From Peptostreptococcus porci (GTDB lineage Bacteria > Bacillota > Clostridia > Peptostreptococcales > Peptostreptococcaceae), in NCBI RefSeq assembly GCF_009695815.1, contig NZ_VUNE01000001.1:806001-870000 (forward strand): 64,000 nucleotides of DNA, written 5' to 3'. The position numbers and the translations under genes are program-made. Below, one piece after another: positions 54,996 through 63,866 of this stretch (position 1 is its first letter; every line of letters begins with the position of its first letter). The notes beneath the pieces were generated by a model. The model did no database searches. It worked only from the letters and a program-made list of their open reading frames with translations, and was not told the origin of the DNA.

Positions 54996-57116
54996 ATGCT
55001 TATTATAAAAAGAGACGGAACAGAGGTTCCTTTTGATCGTTCCAAAATAAGAATTGCGGTTGAAAAAGCTATGAAGAACGGAAGTGGTATTTACCATCCT
55101 GATATAGCTGAAGCGGTTGCTAGAGATTGTGAAAATCACTTTTTGGAAACTGATGAAAAACCTACCATTTACAAAATAGAGGGTATAGTTTACGATAGAT
55201 TGATTCACTATAATCACAGTGAAACGGCTCGTGCATATGAAGGTTACAGAGCTGTTCAGCAGTTTAAAAGACAAGTTAATACTACAGATGATTCTATTCT
55301 TGAACTGATGAGAAAGGCAAATGTAGATCTTATGGATGAAAATTCAAATAAGAATGCTGTTATCTGTTCTACACAAAGAGACTTGATTGCTGGTGAGGTT
55401 TCAAAAGATATCGCCAGAAGAAAGCTGATACCTCCTCATATCGTACAGGCTCATGACGAAGGTGCTATACACTGGCATGATATGGATTACACTCTACAAC
55501 CTATATTTAATTGTTGTCTAATAAATATTGAAGATATGCTGGATAACGGAACTGTAATCAATGAGAAGATGGTTGAATCTCCAAAATCATTTTCAACTGC
55601 TTGTACAGTTACGACACAAATTATGGCACAGGTTGCCAGCAATCAGTACGGTGGGCAGAGTATCACAATCAAGCATTTGGCTCCTTATTTAAGAAAAACT
55701 AAGGAGAAGTTTTACAAGTTCTACTTGGAAAAATATTCAAATGAAGAGCTTGCTGAAGAGATTTCTGAAGATATGATGTTAAAGGATTTGAAGGATGGAG
55801 TTCAGACTATAAGATATCAGCTTTCAACTCTAATGACTACAAATGGACAGGCTCCTTTTGCCACAATTTATCTTGAAATAGATACAAACAGCGAATACGA
55901 AAGAGAAATGGCTCTAATCTGTGAAGAAATGATAAGACAGAGATTAGAAGGTATGAAAAACTACAGAGGACAAAATATTGGTGAAGCATTCCCTAAGCTA
56001 GTTTACTTGCTTGATGAACACAATTGTCTAGAGGGTGGAAAATATGACTATATCACTAGATTATCAGCAGAATGTACTGCAAAGAGATTGGTGCCTGATT
56101 ATCAGAGTTCTAAGATAATGAAAAGAAATTACAAAGGTAATGCATTTCCTCCAATGGGCTGTAGATCTCACTTATCGCCCTGGAAGGATGAAAACGATGA
56201 ATATAAATGGTATGGTAGATTCAATCAAGGTGTCGTATCTTTGAATCTTCCACAAATTGCAATTTTGTCAGAGGGCAAAATGGGACAGTTTTGGAATATT
56301 CTGGATCAAAGATTAGAGCTTTGTAGAGATGCTTTACTTTGTAGACACAATATGCTTTTGGGAACATTATCTGATGTATCTCCAATTCACTGGCAACATG
56401 GTGCAATTGCGAGATTGGAAAAGGGTGAAACGATAGACAAGCTTCTACGTGATGGCTATTCTACGTTGTCTTTGGGCTATGTAGGAATTTTTGAGATGGT
56501 GTATGCAATGCTTGGTGTTAGTCATACAACTCCAGAAGGGCATAGATTTGCAATGGATGTTATGAAGCATATGAAAGACTCTTGCGATAGATGGAGAAAT
56601 GATACTGGATTGGGATTCAGTCTTTATGGAACTCCAGCAGAATCATTAGTTTACAGATTCTGTAGAATAGACAAGGTGCGTTTTGGTGAAATAGAAGGTG
56701 TTACAGATAAGCTGTACTACACGAATTCTTACCATGTAAATGTATGTGAAGAGATAGATGCTTTTGCAAAGCTAAAATTCGAGGCTCCATTCCACGACTT
56801 GTCTACAGGTGGTTGTATTTCTTATGTAGAAGTGCCTGATATGACAAAAAATATTGAGGCTGTCGAGCAATTGATTAACTTTATTTATCACAATATTCAA
56901 TATGCAGAAATCAACACAAAACCTGACGTATGCTACAAATGTGGTTATACTGGAGAAATACAATTAGACGAAAATCTTGAATGGTATTGTCCTTCTTGTG
57001 GAAATAAGGATAGAGATGAAATGCAAGTTATGAGACGTACTTGTGGATATATTGGTACTAATTTTTGGAACAAGGGGCGTACTCAGGAAATAGGGGATAG
57101 AGTCCTACATTTATAA
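54996..57116 (+). CDS. nrdD: Anaerobic ribonucleoside-triphosphate reductase
   Basis: A class III ribonucleotide reductase making dNTPs without oxygen. At 706 aa it is full length. The N-terminal ATP-cone (RDGTEVPFDRSKIRIAVEKA, about 3-90) is the allosteric activity site. The C-terminal zinc site has Cys pairs CYKCG and CPSCG, and the glycyl-radical loop is RTCGYIGTNF. GAGGAGATATTT precedes the ATG. It is followed by its activase gene 25 bases on. Confidence 0.97.
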   Translation: MLIIKRDGTEVPFDRSKIRIAVEKAMKNGSGIYHPDIAEAVARDCENHFLETDEKPTIYKIEGIVYDRLIHYNHSETARAYEGYRAVQQFKRQVNTTDDSILELMRKANVDLMDENSNKNAVICSTQRDLIAGEVSKDIARRKLIPPHIVQAHDEGAIHWHDMDYTLQPIFNCCLINIEDMLDNGTVINEKMVESPKSFSTACTVTTQIMAQVASNQYGGQSITIKHLAPYLRKTKEKFYKFYLEKYSNEELAEEISEDMMLKDLKDGVQTIRYQLSTLMTTNGQAPFATIYLEIDTNSEYEREMALICEEMIRQRLEGMKNYRGQNIGEAFPKLVYLLDEHNCLEGGKYDYITRLSAECTAKRLVPDYQSSKIMKRNYKGNAFPPMGCRSHLSPWKDENDEYKWYGRFNQGVVSLNLPQIAILSEGKMGQFWNILDQRLELCRDALLCRHNMLLGTLSDVSPIHWQHGAIARLEKGETIDKLLRDGYSTLSLGYVGIFEMVYAMLGVSHTTPEGHRFAMDVMKHMKDSCDRWRNDTGLGFSLYGTPAESLVYRFCRIDKVRFGEIEGVTDKLYYTNSYHVNVCEEIDAFAKLKFEAPFHDLSTGGCISYVEVPDMTKNIEAVEQLINFIYHNIQYAEINTKPDVCYKCGYTGEIQLDENLEWYCPSCGNKDRDEMQVMRRTCGYIGTNFWNKGRTQEIGDRVLHL

Positions 57117-57141
57117 AAAATCCAGGGAGATGTAAAACATT

Positions 57142-57648
57142 ATGAAATATAGTTTAATGAGAAAATTTGATGTTACAAATGGTCCTGGAATACGCAGTAC
57201 GATTTTTGTATCTGGCTGTACGCATAACTGCGAGGGGTGCTTCAATGAAGATCTTCAAAGCTTTGATTATGGTACTGAATGGGATTTGAAAGCTGAAAAG
57301 GAATTTATCTCATTTGTGGAAAATCCAGTTGTTGTAGGTGTAAATATACTAGGTGGCGAACCTTTACAACAGACTATGGATGATTCTTTGGTCAATTTGC
57401 TAGAAAAGTTAAAAACGAAATTTCCAGATAAAAGTATCTGGTTATGGACTGGAGATACATTTGAAGATGCCATCTTGAACGAAAAAAAATTCAAGATTAT
57501 CAAATATTGTGATGTCATAATTGATGGCAAATTTGAATTGGAAAACAGGAATATAAAGCTAAAATATAGAGGTTCAAAGAATCAAAGAGTTATAGATGTT
57601 TTAAAAAGCCTTGAAACTGGTACGACTGTTACCTTTGACGTTGACTAA
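57142..57648 (+). CDS. nrdG: Anaerobic ribonucleotide reductase activating protein
   Basis: A 168-aa radical SAM activase that puts the glycyl radical on NrdD. The cluster motif is CTHNCEGCFN, with GPGIRSTIFVSG before it and the SAM-binding NILGGEPL. It is short, as expected of NrdG. GGGAG lies 14 bases upstream. Confidence 0.96.
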   Translation: MKYSLMRKFDVTNGPGIRSTIFVSGCTHNCEGCFNEDLQSFDYGTEWDLKAEKEFISFVENPVVVGVNILGGEPLQQTMDDSLVNLLEKLKTKFPDKSIWLWTGDTFEDAILNEKKFKIIKYCDVIIDGKFELENRNIKLKYRGSKNQRVIDVLKSLETGTTVTFDVD

Positions 57649-57830
57649 GTAAGTTATATTATATAGATTAGAGTTATTTTTATAGATTTAATAGTGTAAA
57701 TTTGTAAATATAAGGCATAAGACTATATATGCTTGAGTATAAGTGATGCTTTTATTAATTAAATATATATGGTATAATACAATTGTCGGATGTGACAGAT
57801 AATAATAAATATTTTAGTGAGGTTAATAAT

Positions 57831-58148
57831 ATGAAAGTAGATGCAGCTAATACGGCTTTAGAAGTATTGAGAGAAATAATATCAGAACAGACTGATCAAC
57901 CAACATCTGTTAGAATGTACTTTGCAGGTGCTGCTTGCTCAGGTCCATCTTTTGGTTTGGCTTTAGATGAAAAGAAACCAAGTGATGTTTCTTGTTCAGT
58001 TGAAGATATAGAGTTTATTATGGATGCTCAAGAATATGAACAATTTGGTGATATGTTGATTCAGGACTTGGGTGGTGGATTTAGAGTTATTCCAGAAAAG
58101 CTTAAAGATATGCAGAGTGGTTGTGGAAGTTGTTCAGGATGCCACTAA
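57831..58148 (+). CDS. HesB/IscA-like protein
   Basis: ATG 57831 follows GAGGTTAATAAT; an earlier in-frame start at 57783 has no ribosome site. The 105-aa protein has AGAACSGPSFGLALDE and a C-terminal CGSCSGC, the pattern of clostridial HesB-like proteins (some homologues use selenocysteine near these sites; here it is Cys). IscA-type proteins carry iron or Fe-S clusters, but this divergent group is uncharacterised. A terminator follows. Confidence 0.82.
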   Translation: MKVDAANTALEVLREIISEQTDQPTSVRMYFAGAACSGPSFGLALDEKKPSDVSCSVEDIEFIMDAQEYEQFGDMLIQDLGGGFRVIPEKLKDMQSGCGSCSGCH

Positions 58149-58169
58149 TAGCGAGATAATATTAAAATT

Positions 58170-58212
58170 AAAAAGTGTAGGGTGGATTTTAAATCCATAC
58201 TACACTTTTTTT
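58170..58212 (+). terminator. Terminator after the HesB-like gene
   Basis: AAAAGTGTAG pairs with CTACACTTTT, enclosing a second perfect stem TGGATTT/AAATCCA. Confidence 0.88.
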
Positions 58213-58228
58213 GAAATTGAGGTGTTAT

Positions 58229-58993
58229 ATGAGAAGAAGAAAAAGAAAAGGTTCAGATGAAAAACTCCTTTCATATGAAAATTATGTTGTAAATGGTAAA
58301 TTAAATCAGGTTCCTCCAACTTTTAATGCATTGGATTCCATTAATACACATATTTCCAATCACACAAACTTTGACAATAGGGAAGTCGTGAGCGACAAAA
58401 CATACGATGATATCGTAAACAATTACAGAGGACAATGGAGTAGAGTATTTGGAAATAATAATCCAATCCATGTTGAAGTCGGAAGTGGGAGAGGCAAATT
58501 TATCACTACATTGGCTTTAAAAAATCCAGATATTAACTATATTGCTTTGGAAATAAAAGAAGAGGTTTTGATACGTGGAGTAGAGAAAGTATTTGACAAA
58601 AATATTTCTAATATAAAATTTCTTTGGGGAGAAGTTGAGTTTTTTGAGCACTATTTCTCAGATAATGAGCTTGACAGAATCTATATAAATTTTTGTGATC
58701 CATGGCCAAAAAAGAGAAATTCCAAGAGAAGGCTAACTTCCGAAAAATTTTTGGAGCTATATAGAAAAAAATTAAATTCAAAGCCATCCTCTGGAATTCA
58801 TTTTAAAACTGACAATCAAAGATTATTTGAATTTAGCTTGAATGAAATGAGTGAAAATAGATGGACATTTAAAAATATTTCTTTGAATCTCGTTAAAAGC
58901 GATTTTTCAAAGGAAAATGTGACGACTGAATATGAAGAAAAATTTATGGAATTGGGAATGCCCATATATAGGTTGGAGGCCTATACCTTATGA
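58229..58993 (+). CDS. trmB: tRNA (guanine-N7-)-methyltransferase
   Basis: Methylates G46 of tRNA. ATG 58229 follows TTGAGG. The 254-aa protein has HVEVGSGRGKFI (SAM site), NYIALEIKEEV, and the TrmB signature INFCDPWPKKRNSKRRL. It overlaps the next gene by four bases (ATGA), showing translational coupling. Confidence 0.95.
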   Translation: MRRRKRKGSDEKLLSYENYVVNGKLNQVPPTFNALDSINTHISNHTNFDNREVVSDKTYDDIVNNYRGQWSRVFGNNNPIHVEVGSGRGKFITTLALKNPDINYIALEIKEEVLIRGVEKVFDKNISNIKFLWGEVEFFEHYFSDNELDRIYINFCDPWPKKRNSKRRLTSEKFLELYRKKLNSKPSSGIHFKTDNQRLFEFSLNEMSENRWTFKNISLNLVKSDFSKENVTTEYEEKFMELGMPIYRLEAYTL

Positions 58994-59838
58994 TTGGCGT
59001 CTTCAATAAATTGGCAAATATTGATGTCCAGATGCTTAATTTAAAAAACAGCCTTGTATATACAGTTGTTTTGATTTTACTCTTGTTCTTTTTTGGAGTC
59101 TTCTTCAGTGTGATTGAGCGTATCAATTCGAGAGCTATAAATAATGTTTTTGGCAGAACTGGATTGATAATCACCGGAGTAATCGGAACTGTGGTCCATG
59201 AATTTAGCCATATGTTGTTCTGTGTTATATTCGGCCATCAGATTGTAGATTTTTCGTTGTTTAGACCAATAAAAAGCAAATATGACGGAATAATGGGATA
59301 TGTCAATCACAGATGCAATATAAATAATCCGTATCAAAGAATTGGAAATTTCTTCATTGGTATTGCACCGATAATATTTGGGACATTGTCTATGATAATA
59401 AGTATGTGGATACTGATGCCATCTGAATTTGAAATCGTAAAGGATACATTTAACAAAAACATGGTGTATATGTCTAATATAAACAATATCGTCGATTCGT
59501 TTAATATATATGTCAACCTAGTTTTTGCTATAATTTCAGTGCTGAATCCATTTAAAGCAAGTAATATAATCGCTTATATTATAGTTGTTTATATTATTTA
59601 CTCAATAACGACTCATATGGATTTAAGCGTTGAGGATTTGAAAAACAGCAGATCTGGATTTCTTTTATTCTTTTTACTGGTGTTTTTGATAAACTTTGTA
59701 TTTTTAAATTTGGGAAATATGTTTATGATAGAATACCTAAAAATAGTAATAACGACGATTTCGTTTCTTACAGTATCTTTGTCATTTGCAATATTTACAA
59801 TGGTAATATCGCTGGTGATAGAATTCTTTTTTTCCTAA
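58990..59838 (+). CDS. Membrane protein with HExxH zinc-protease-like motif
   Basis: 282 aa with about six membrane helices. The motif VVHEFSHMLFCVIFGH lies in or next to the second helix, as in M50-type intramembrane proteases. A conserved-looking GYVNHRCNINNPYQRIGNFF segment follows. The second metal-ligand motif of site-2 proteases (NxxPxxxLDG) is not seen, so function is open. It is coupled to trmB by a four-base overlap. Confidence 0.68.
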   Translation: MIGVFNKLANIDVQMLNLKNSLVYTVVLILLLFFFGVFFSVIERINSRAINNVFGRTGLIITGVIGTVVHEFSHMLFCVIFGHQIVDFSLFRPIKSKYDGIMGYVNHRCNINNPYQRIGNFFIGIAPIIFGTLSMIISMWILMPSEFEIVKDTFNKNMVYMSNINNIVDSFNIYVNLVFAIISVLNPFKASNIIAYIIVVYIIYSITTHMDLSVEDLKNSRSGFLLFFLLVFLINFVFLNLGNMFMIEYLKIVITTISFLTVSLSFAIFTMVISLVIEFFFS

Positions 59839-59853
59839 ACTTTATTTAGATAA

Positions 59854-59884
59854 TAGGAGGGGATCTGTTTGGATCTCCTTTTTT
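59854..59884 (+). terminator. Terminator after the HEFSH membrane protein gene
   Basis: AGGAG...ATC pairs with GAT...CTCCT with a bulge, then six T residues. Confidence 0.7.
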
Positions 59885-59974
59885 AATACTATTTTTGGTA
59901 TTGTAGTATTGCCATCGAGATATTGATTTCGATAATATAATGTTCAGTTGCTACAAATCAATTTGTAATAGTGT

Positions 59975-60022
59975 AATAAGTAACTATTCTTTAAATGTAT
60001 ATTTAGGGAATAGTTGCTTGTT
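59975..60022. repeat. Inverted repeat in the intergenic region
   Basis: AATAAGTAACTATTC and GAATAGTTGCTTGTT (two mismatches) 18 bases apart. No T run. It lies about 50 bases beyond the stop of the minus-strand HTH gene; purpose unknown. Confidence 0.55.
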
Positions 60023-60070
60023 ATCAATAATAATATGTACGTTGAAAGTATAAAATCATACTTTGCCAAA

Positions 60071-60412
60071 TCATTCCTTTATAACTATCCAGCTTCCATC
60101 AGTTAAACTTCCTTGCCTGTAAATTTTATTTTCTTTTTTTAGTTTTTCTAAATCTCTTTTTACTGTCTTTTCGGATACGTTAAACTTGTTGCTCAATTCC
60201 ATAATCGTAACTTTTGGATTATTTTCCATTTCCTCTATAATGAATATCTGTCTTTCATTAGCAGTAAATTTCTTTGGGACATTCTTTGGGACATTCTTTG
60301 GGACATTTATATAATTCCTGTTGTATAAAGTTAGTATTACACCATTATCCGAGATTTTATACTCTGGTTTTTTATGAATATCTGATTTGTATTCCAATTG
60401 ACTGTTTTCCAT
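60071..60412 (-). CDS. Truncated HTH protein: C-terminal remnant of an AlbA_2/AAA_4-type regulator
   Basis: 113 aa. The N-terminal part (PEYKISDNGVILTLYN) matches the region just before the C-terminal HTH of the large Schlafen-AAA/HATPase_c_4 regulators. VPKNVPKNVPKK is their typical repeat linker. Residues about 50-110 form a winged HTH (TIMELSNKFNVSEKTVKRD, LEKLKKENKI). The expected 350 or so upstream residues are absent. It has a possible start (AAAGG before ATG), so it may act as a stand-alone DNA-binding protein, or be a pseudogene fragment. Confidence 0.65.
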   Translation of the reverse strand: MENSQLEYKSDIHKKPEYKISDNGVILTLYNRNYINVPKNVPKNVPKKFTANERQIFIIEEMENNPKVTIMELSNKFNVSEKTVKRDLEKLKKENKIYRQGSLTDGSWIVIKE

Positions 60413-60473
60413 AATATGTCGCCTTTCTTAAATACATTTTTCTGAAAAAACAAGAAAATATCGCATTCTTAGC

Positions 60474-60489
60474 TGTAACTAGAGTTACA
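60474..60489. promoter_or_regulatory. Perfect 16-bp palindrome upstream of the HTH gene
   Basis: TGTAACT-AG-AGTTACA, 62 bases upstream of the HTH start and after the bioB stop. Candidate operator; the protein that binds it is unknown. Confidence 0.5.
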
Positions 60490-60566
60490 ATATAAAATAA
60501 AAAGATTTCTATCTTGATTCTATCATTTACTATTGATATTGTAAATATATTAAAGGAATTTTTATT

Positions 60567-61529
60567 TTAAATAATATCTTTAATCATTTCCAAATCAGTT
60601 TTTGTATTAATTCCATCAGTAGTTAGCATATCACCTGATATCATGGAATCAACACCTGCATTGATTGCAGCTCTTCCCTTGTCTTCAAGTAATCCCCTTC
60701 CTCCAGCTAGTCTGATACTCGTACTAGGAAGTATTATTCTAAATAAAGCAATCGAGCGTCTGTATTCAGAGTAAGACATTATAGGCATATTTTCCAGTGG
60801 AGTGTTTTTTATAGGATTAAGCATATTCAACGGAATTGAATCAACCTTTAACTCTCTCAAGGTAAATGCCATATCAATTCTATCTTCAAGATTTTCTCCC
60901 ATTCCAAAAATACCTCCAGAGCAGACCTCCAAGCCTGCCTTTTTCGCATCAATGATAGCTTTAATTTTATCATCATAGGTATGGCTTGTGCAAATCGCTG
61001 GGAAAAAACTTCTCGAAGTTTCCAAATTGTTGTGATATCGGCTAACACCGAACTCTTTTAACTTTACGAAATCATCATAATCCAATAAGCCATTTGACGA
61101 ACATAACTTTATATCACAGTTATTTCTGATTAAATCATAGGCTTCTGATATATGCTCTAATTCAGCCTTACTCAGCTTTCTACCTGAAGTAACTATGGAA
61201 AATCTATTTACTCCATTATTATAATTTTGAATGGCGTTTTCTAATATTGTATCCTTGTCTAATAGTCCATATTCTTCAACGCCAGTGCTATAATGAGAAG
61301 ACTGAGCACAGAATTTACAGTTTTCAGAGCATTTTCCACTCTTGCCATTTATTATTGTACAAAGGTCAAATTTTTTACCTATGAATTTATTTCTGATTGC
61401 TCTTGCCATTTCTTCTAATTTCTCTAGATCACAATTCATTATTAAAAAAATATCTTCCTTTGTTACCAAATAACCGTTTAAAATTTTATCTAAATATATC
61501 TCTAAATCAGCATTTTTTATTTTACTCAT
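60567..61529 (-). CDS. bioB: Biotin synthase
   Basis: A radical SAM enzyme inserting sulfur into dethiobiotin. At 320 aa it is full length. The cluster motif is CSENCKFCAQS. RYHNNLETS and AGGRGLLED match the family, as does the late Arg (SIRLAGGRG) that binds the second cluster. GGAGAG lies 12 bases before the ATG. No bioA, bioD or bioF is nearby, so it may convert imported dethiobiotin. A BirA operator lies upstream. Confidence 0.95.
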   Translation of the reverse strand: MSKIKNADLEIYLDKILNGYLVTKEDIFLIMNCDLEKLEEMARAIRNKFIGKKFDLCTIINGKSGKCSENCKFCAQSSHYSTGVEEYGLLDKDTILENAIQNYNNGVNRFSIVTSGRKLSKAELEHISEAYDLIRNNCDIKLCSSNGLLDYDDFVKLKEFGVSRYHNNLETSRSFFPAICTSHTYDDKIKAIIDAKKAGLEVCSGGIFGMGENLEDRIDMAFTLRELKVDSIPLNMLNPIKNTPLENMPIMSYSEYRRSIALFRIILPSTSIRLAGGRGLLEDKGRAAINAGVDSMISGDMLTTDGINTKTDLEMIKDII

Positions 61530-61621
61530 ATCAAATATTTACTCTCCAATATAATTTTTTAGTTTCATACTCCCATAATATAAGGTATTTTATATCTTTT
61601 ATAGTATCATATTATAGATAT

Positions 61622-61653
61622 ATTGTAAACATATATAAAAAATGGTTTACGAT
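61622..61653 (-). promoter_or_regulatory. BirA-type biotin operator of bioB
   Basis: ATTGTAAAC (61622-61630), 14 bases, GTTTACGAT (61645-61653): arms match with one mismatch, the form of Firmicute BirA sites. A TATAAT-like -10 for bioB lies immediately downstream on the minus strand, so binding would block it. Confidence 0.82.
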
Positions 61654-61755
61654 ATGTATGAGAATGAATATATATTATACCGTATTTCAACAAAGTTTTA
61701 TTTGCGATAAAGCTAAAAGCACCACACACGTATACTTGAGGATTTTCATATATAC

Positions 61756-61782
61756 AAAAAAGCACCTCATCGGGTGCTTTTT
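61756..61782 (-). terminator. Terminator of degV
   Basis: AAAAAGCACC pairs with GGGTGCTTTTT; a T run follows on the minus strand. It sits just after the degV stop. Confidence 0.88.
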
Positions 61783-61792
61783 AATGCTTTTT

Positions 61793-62644
61793 TTATTTTG
61801 TAAAATAAGAAATTCCAATTGTTCCTGGTCCGGCATGTGTACCTATTGTGCAACCAATCTGCGTTACTGGAATCGCATTTACATCAAGACTGAAAAGAGA
61901 TTCAGATTTTTGTTTAAGTGGGTCTACTATTGACGAATCTTTTCCAGAATATGATAAAATCACACCTAATTTTTCGTCAATTTCTCCTGATTCTTTGACA
62001 AGATCACTTAATAGAGAAATACCTTTTTTCCAACCTCTAGATTTTGATACCATGACTACCTTACCGCTATCGTCAAAAGATATAATCGGTTTAATCGATA
62101 GTATTGAACCAGCCAATGCTGAAAATTTAGAAAGGCGTCCACCTTTGTATAGATACTCAAGTGTATCCAACAAATAGAAAATCTTAGCTTTTTTCTTTAT
62201 TTTTTCGATTTCGTTTACAAATTCAACCGGATCATCATATTTATCTATAATACTCAATGCGTACTTTATAATCAGCTTTAAAGCACATGATGTTGTAAGG
62301 CTATCGATGATATGAATTTCCTCATCAAATTGATTTGAAGCCAATATAGCGCTATTATACGTACCAGAAATCTCAGAAGACAGTGTGATTGCTACTGGTA
62401 TATCCCCATTTGAAAGTATTTCTTTAAAAGCTTCTTCATATAGGTATGGTGTTACTTGGCTAGTTTTTGGTAAACTTTCATATTCACTAAGTTTGTCATA
62501 AAATTCATCATAACTCAAATCAACACCATCTCTAAACATATCTTCCTCAAACGAAACTGTAAGAGGTAGACAGTAAACTCCCATTTCTTTGGATTCTTCC
62601 TGAGTGATTTCAGAAGAAGAATCAACTACTAATTTTATACCCAT
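61793..62644 (-). CDS. DegV family fatty-acid-binding protein
   Basis: ATG 62644 follows GGAGGAAAAA. The 283-aa protein has KLVVDSSSEIT at the N-terminus, TSQVTPYLYEEAF, ITLSSEISGTYNSAI and LEYLYKGGRLS, all DegV features. In the family it binds a fatty acid and acts with a fatty-acid kinase (FakB) in Gram-positives. No kinase gene is adjacent. Confidence 0.93.
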   Translation of the reverse strand: MGIKLVVDSSSEITQEESKEMGVYCLPLTVSFEEDMFRDGVDLSYDEFYDKLSEYESLPKTSQVTPYLYEEAFKEILSNGDIPVAITLSSEISGTYNSAILASNQFDEEIHIIDSLTTSCALKLIIKYALSIIDKYDDPVEFVNEIEKIKKKAKIFYLLDTLEYLYKGGRLSKFSALAGSILSIKPIISFDDSGKVVMVSKSRGWKKGISLLSDLVKESGEIDEKLGVILSYSGKDSSIVDPLKQKSESLFSLDVNAIPVTQIGCTIGTHAGPGTIGISYFTK

Positions 62645-62783
62645 TTTTTCCTCCAAACAATATTTATCTTTTCTATCAATTTAATTATATCATAAAATAG
62701 TATTTATCTAAAACAATATTTCTATTATTAAATAGTTATTATTTAGTGTGCTAAATTGCCTATCCTTTCTGTATAATAGCATA

Positions 62784-63866
62784 TTATAATTTTGATATTA
62801 CGCTTTCTAGATATTCAATATTTTCTTTTTTTGTTGCCCAGTCAGTACAAAATCTAACAGCATCATAATCATTATCAATTTTAGTTTCATAATTAAAATT
62901 GATACCACATGATTTTATGTAGCTTTGCTGCTCTTTGCTAAGTATTGGAAATTGCTGATTGGTAAACGAATTTGCGATAAAATCGATATTTTTATTTTCA
63001 AATGCTCTCTTTATCCTCATTGCAAACATATATGCATCCCTACATTTATCAGTATATGTATTATCAGTAAAAAGGACATCAAACTGTAGACCTAAAAGTC
63101 TTCCTTTGGCGATTATTGCTCCATTGTGCTTTGTGATATTTCTAAAGTCCTTGTTATATTTTTTATTAGAAAAACAAACTGCTTCACCAAATAATGCTCC
63201 ACATTTTGTTCCTCCAATATAGAAAATATCGCAATATTTTGCAAGATCTTCTAGCTCTATATCATTCTCTTCAGCCGCCAATGCATATGCAAGCCTCGCA
63301 CCGTCAAGATAAAGTGGCATTTCATACTCATCACATATCGTCTTTAATTGAATTAATTCATCCTTCGTATATAAAGCTCCACGCTCTGTCGGATGTGATA
63401 TATAGACTGCTCCAGGTTGAACGGTATGCCAATCATCTTTTTTGAAATAATCATCAAGATAATTTTTTAGTGTTTGAGGAGATAATTTAGATTCTTCATC
63501 GAACTGCTGTGCCAATTCAATATTATCTTCATCCATATAATCCGTATTATATAATGCCAAAACCTTATGTCCACGACCTTCTATGGCCCCTACTTCATGA
63601 ACATTAATATGTCCCAATATTGTTGAAACGACCCCCTGATGTGGTCTGAGAATAGCATCAAGAACCGTCATATTCGCCTGAGTACCACCGACAAGATAAT
63701 GCACATCTAGATAATTTGCATTACAGCTATCTTTGATTTTACGAGAAGCGGTTTCACAATAATCGTCAAGACGATATCCTGGCATTTGCTCGTAATTAGT
63801 ATTGACCAGTTTTTCTAAAATTTCTGGAATACATCCTTCTAAGTAATCATTTTCAAACCTAATCAT
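62784..63866 (-). CDS. Threonine aldolase family (beta-eliminating lyase) PLP enzyme
   Basis: 360 aa. The PLP-lysine motif is IGGTKCGALFGEA, with the aspartate in YLDGARLAYAL and LVGGTQANMTVLDA near the N-terminus. This is the low-specificity threonine aldolase family, cleaving threonine to glycine and acetaldehyde. Related members act on other hydroxyamino acids. AAGGAGGG precedes the ATG. The 134 bases upstream to the window end show no further gene. Confidence 0.88.
   Translation of the reverse strand: MIRFENDYLEGCIPEILEKLVNTNYEQMPGYRLDDYCETASRKIKDSCNANYLDVHYLVGGTQANMTVLDAILRPHQGVVSTILGHINVHEVGAIEGRGHKVLALYNTDYMDEDNIELAQQFDEESKLSPQTLKNYLDDYFKKDDWHTVQPGAVYISHPTERGALYTKDELIQLKTICDEYEMPLYLDGARLAYALAAEENDIELEDLAKYCDIFYIGGTKCGALFGEAVCFSNKKYNKDFRNITKHNGAIIAKGRLLGLQFDVLFTDNTYTDKCRDAYMFAMRIKRAFENKNIDFIANSFTNQQFPILSKEQQSYIKSCGINFNYETKIDNDYDAVRFCTDWATKKENIEYLESVISKL

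Noticed and set aside
61397-61933. Plus-strand 178-codon open frame spanning bioB start to degV end
   Set aside because: It runs through the bioB operator and a terminator, and the product is an unlikely Tyr/Phe/Ile-rich sequence.
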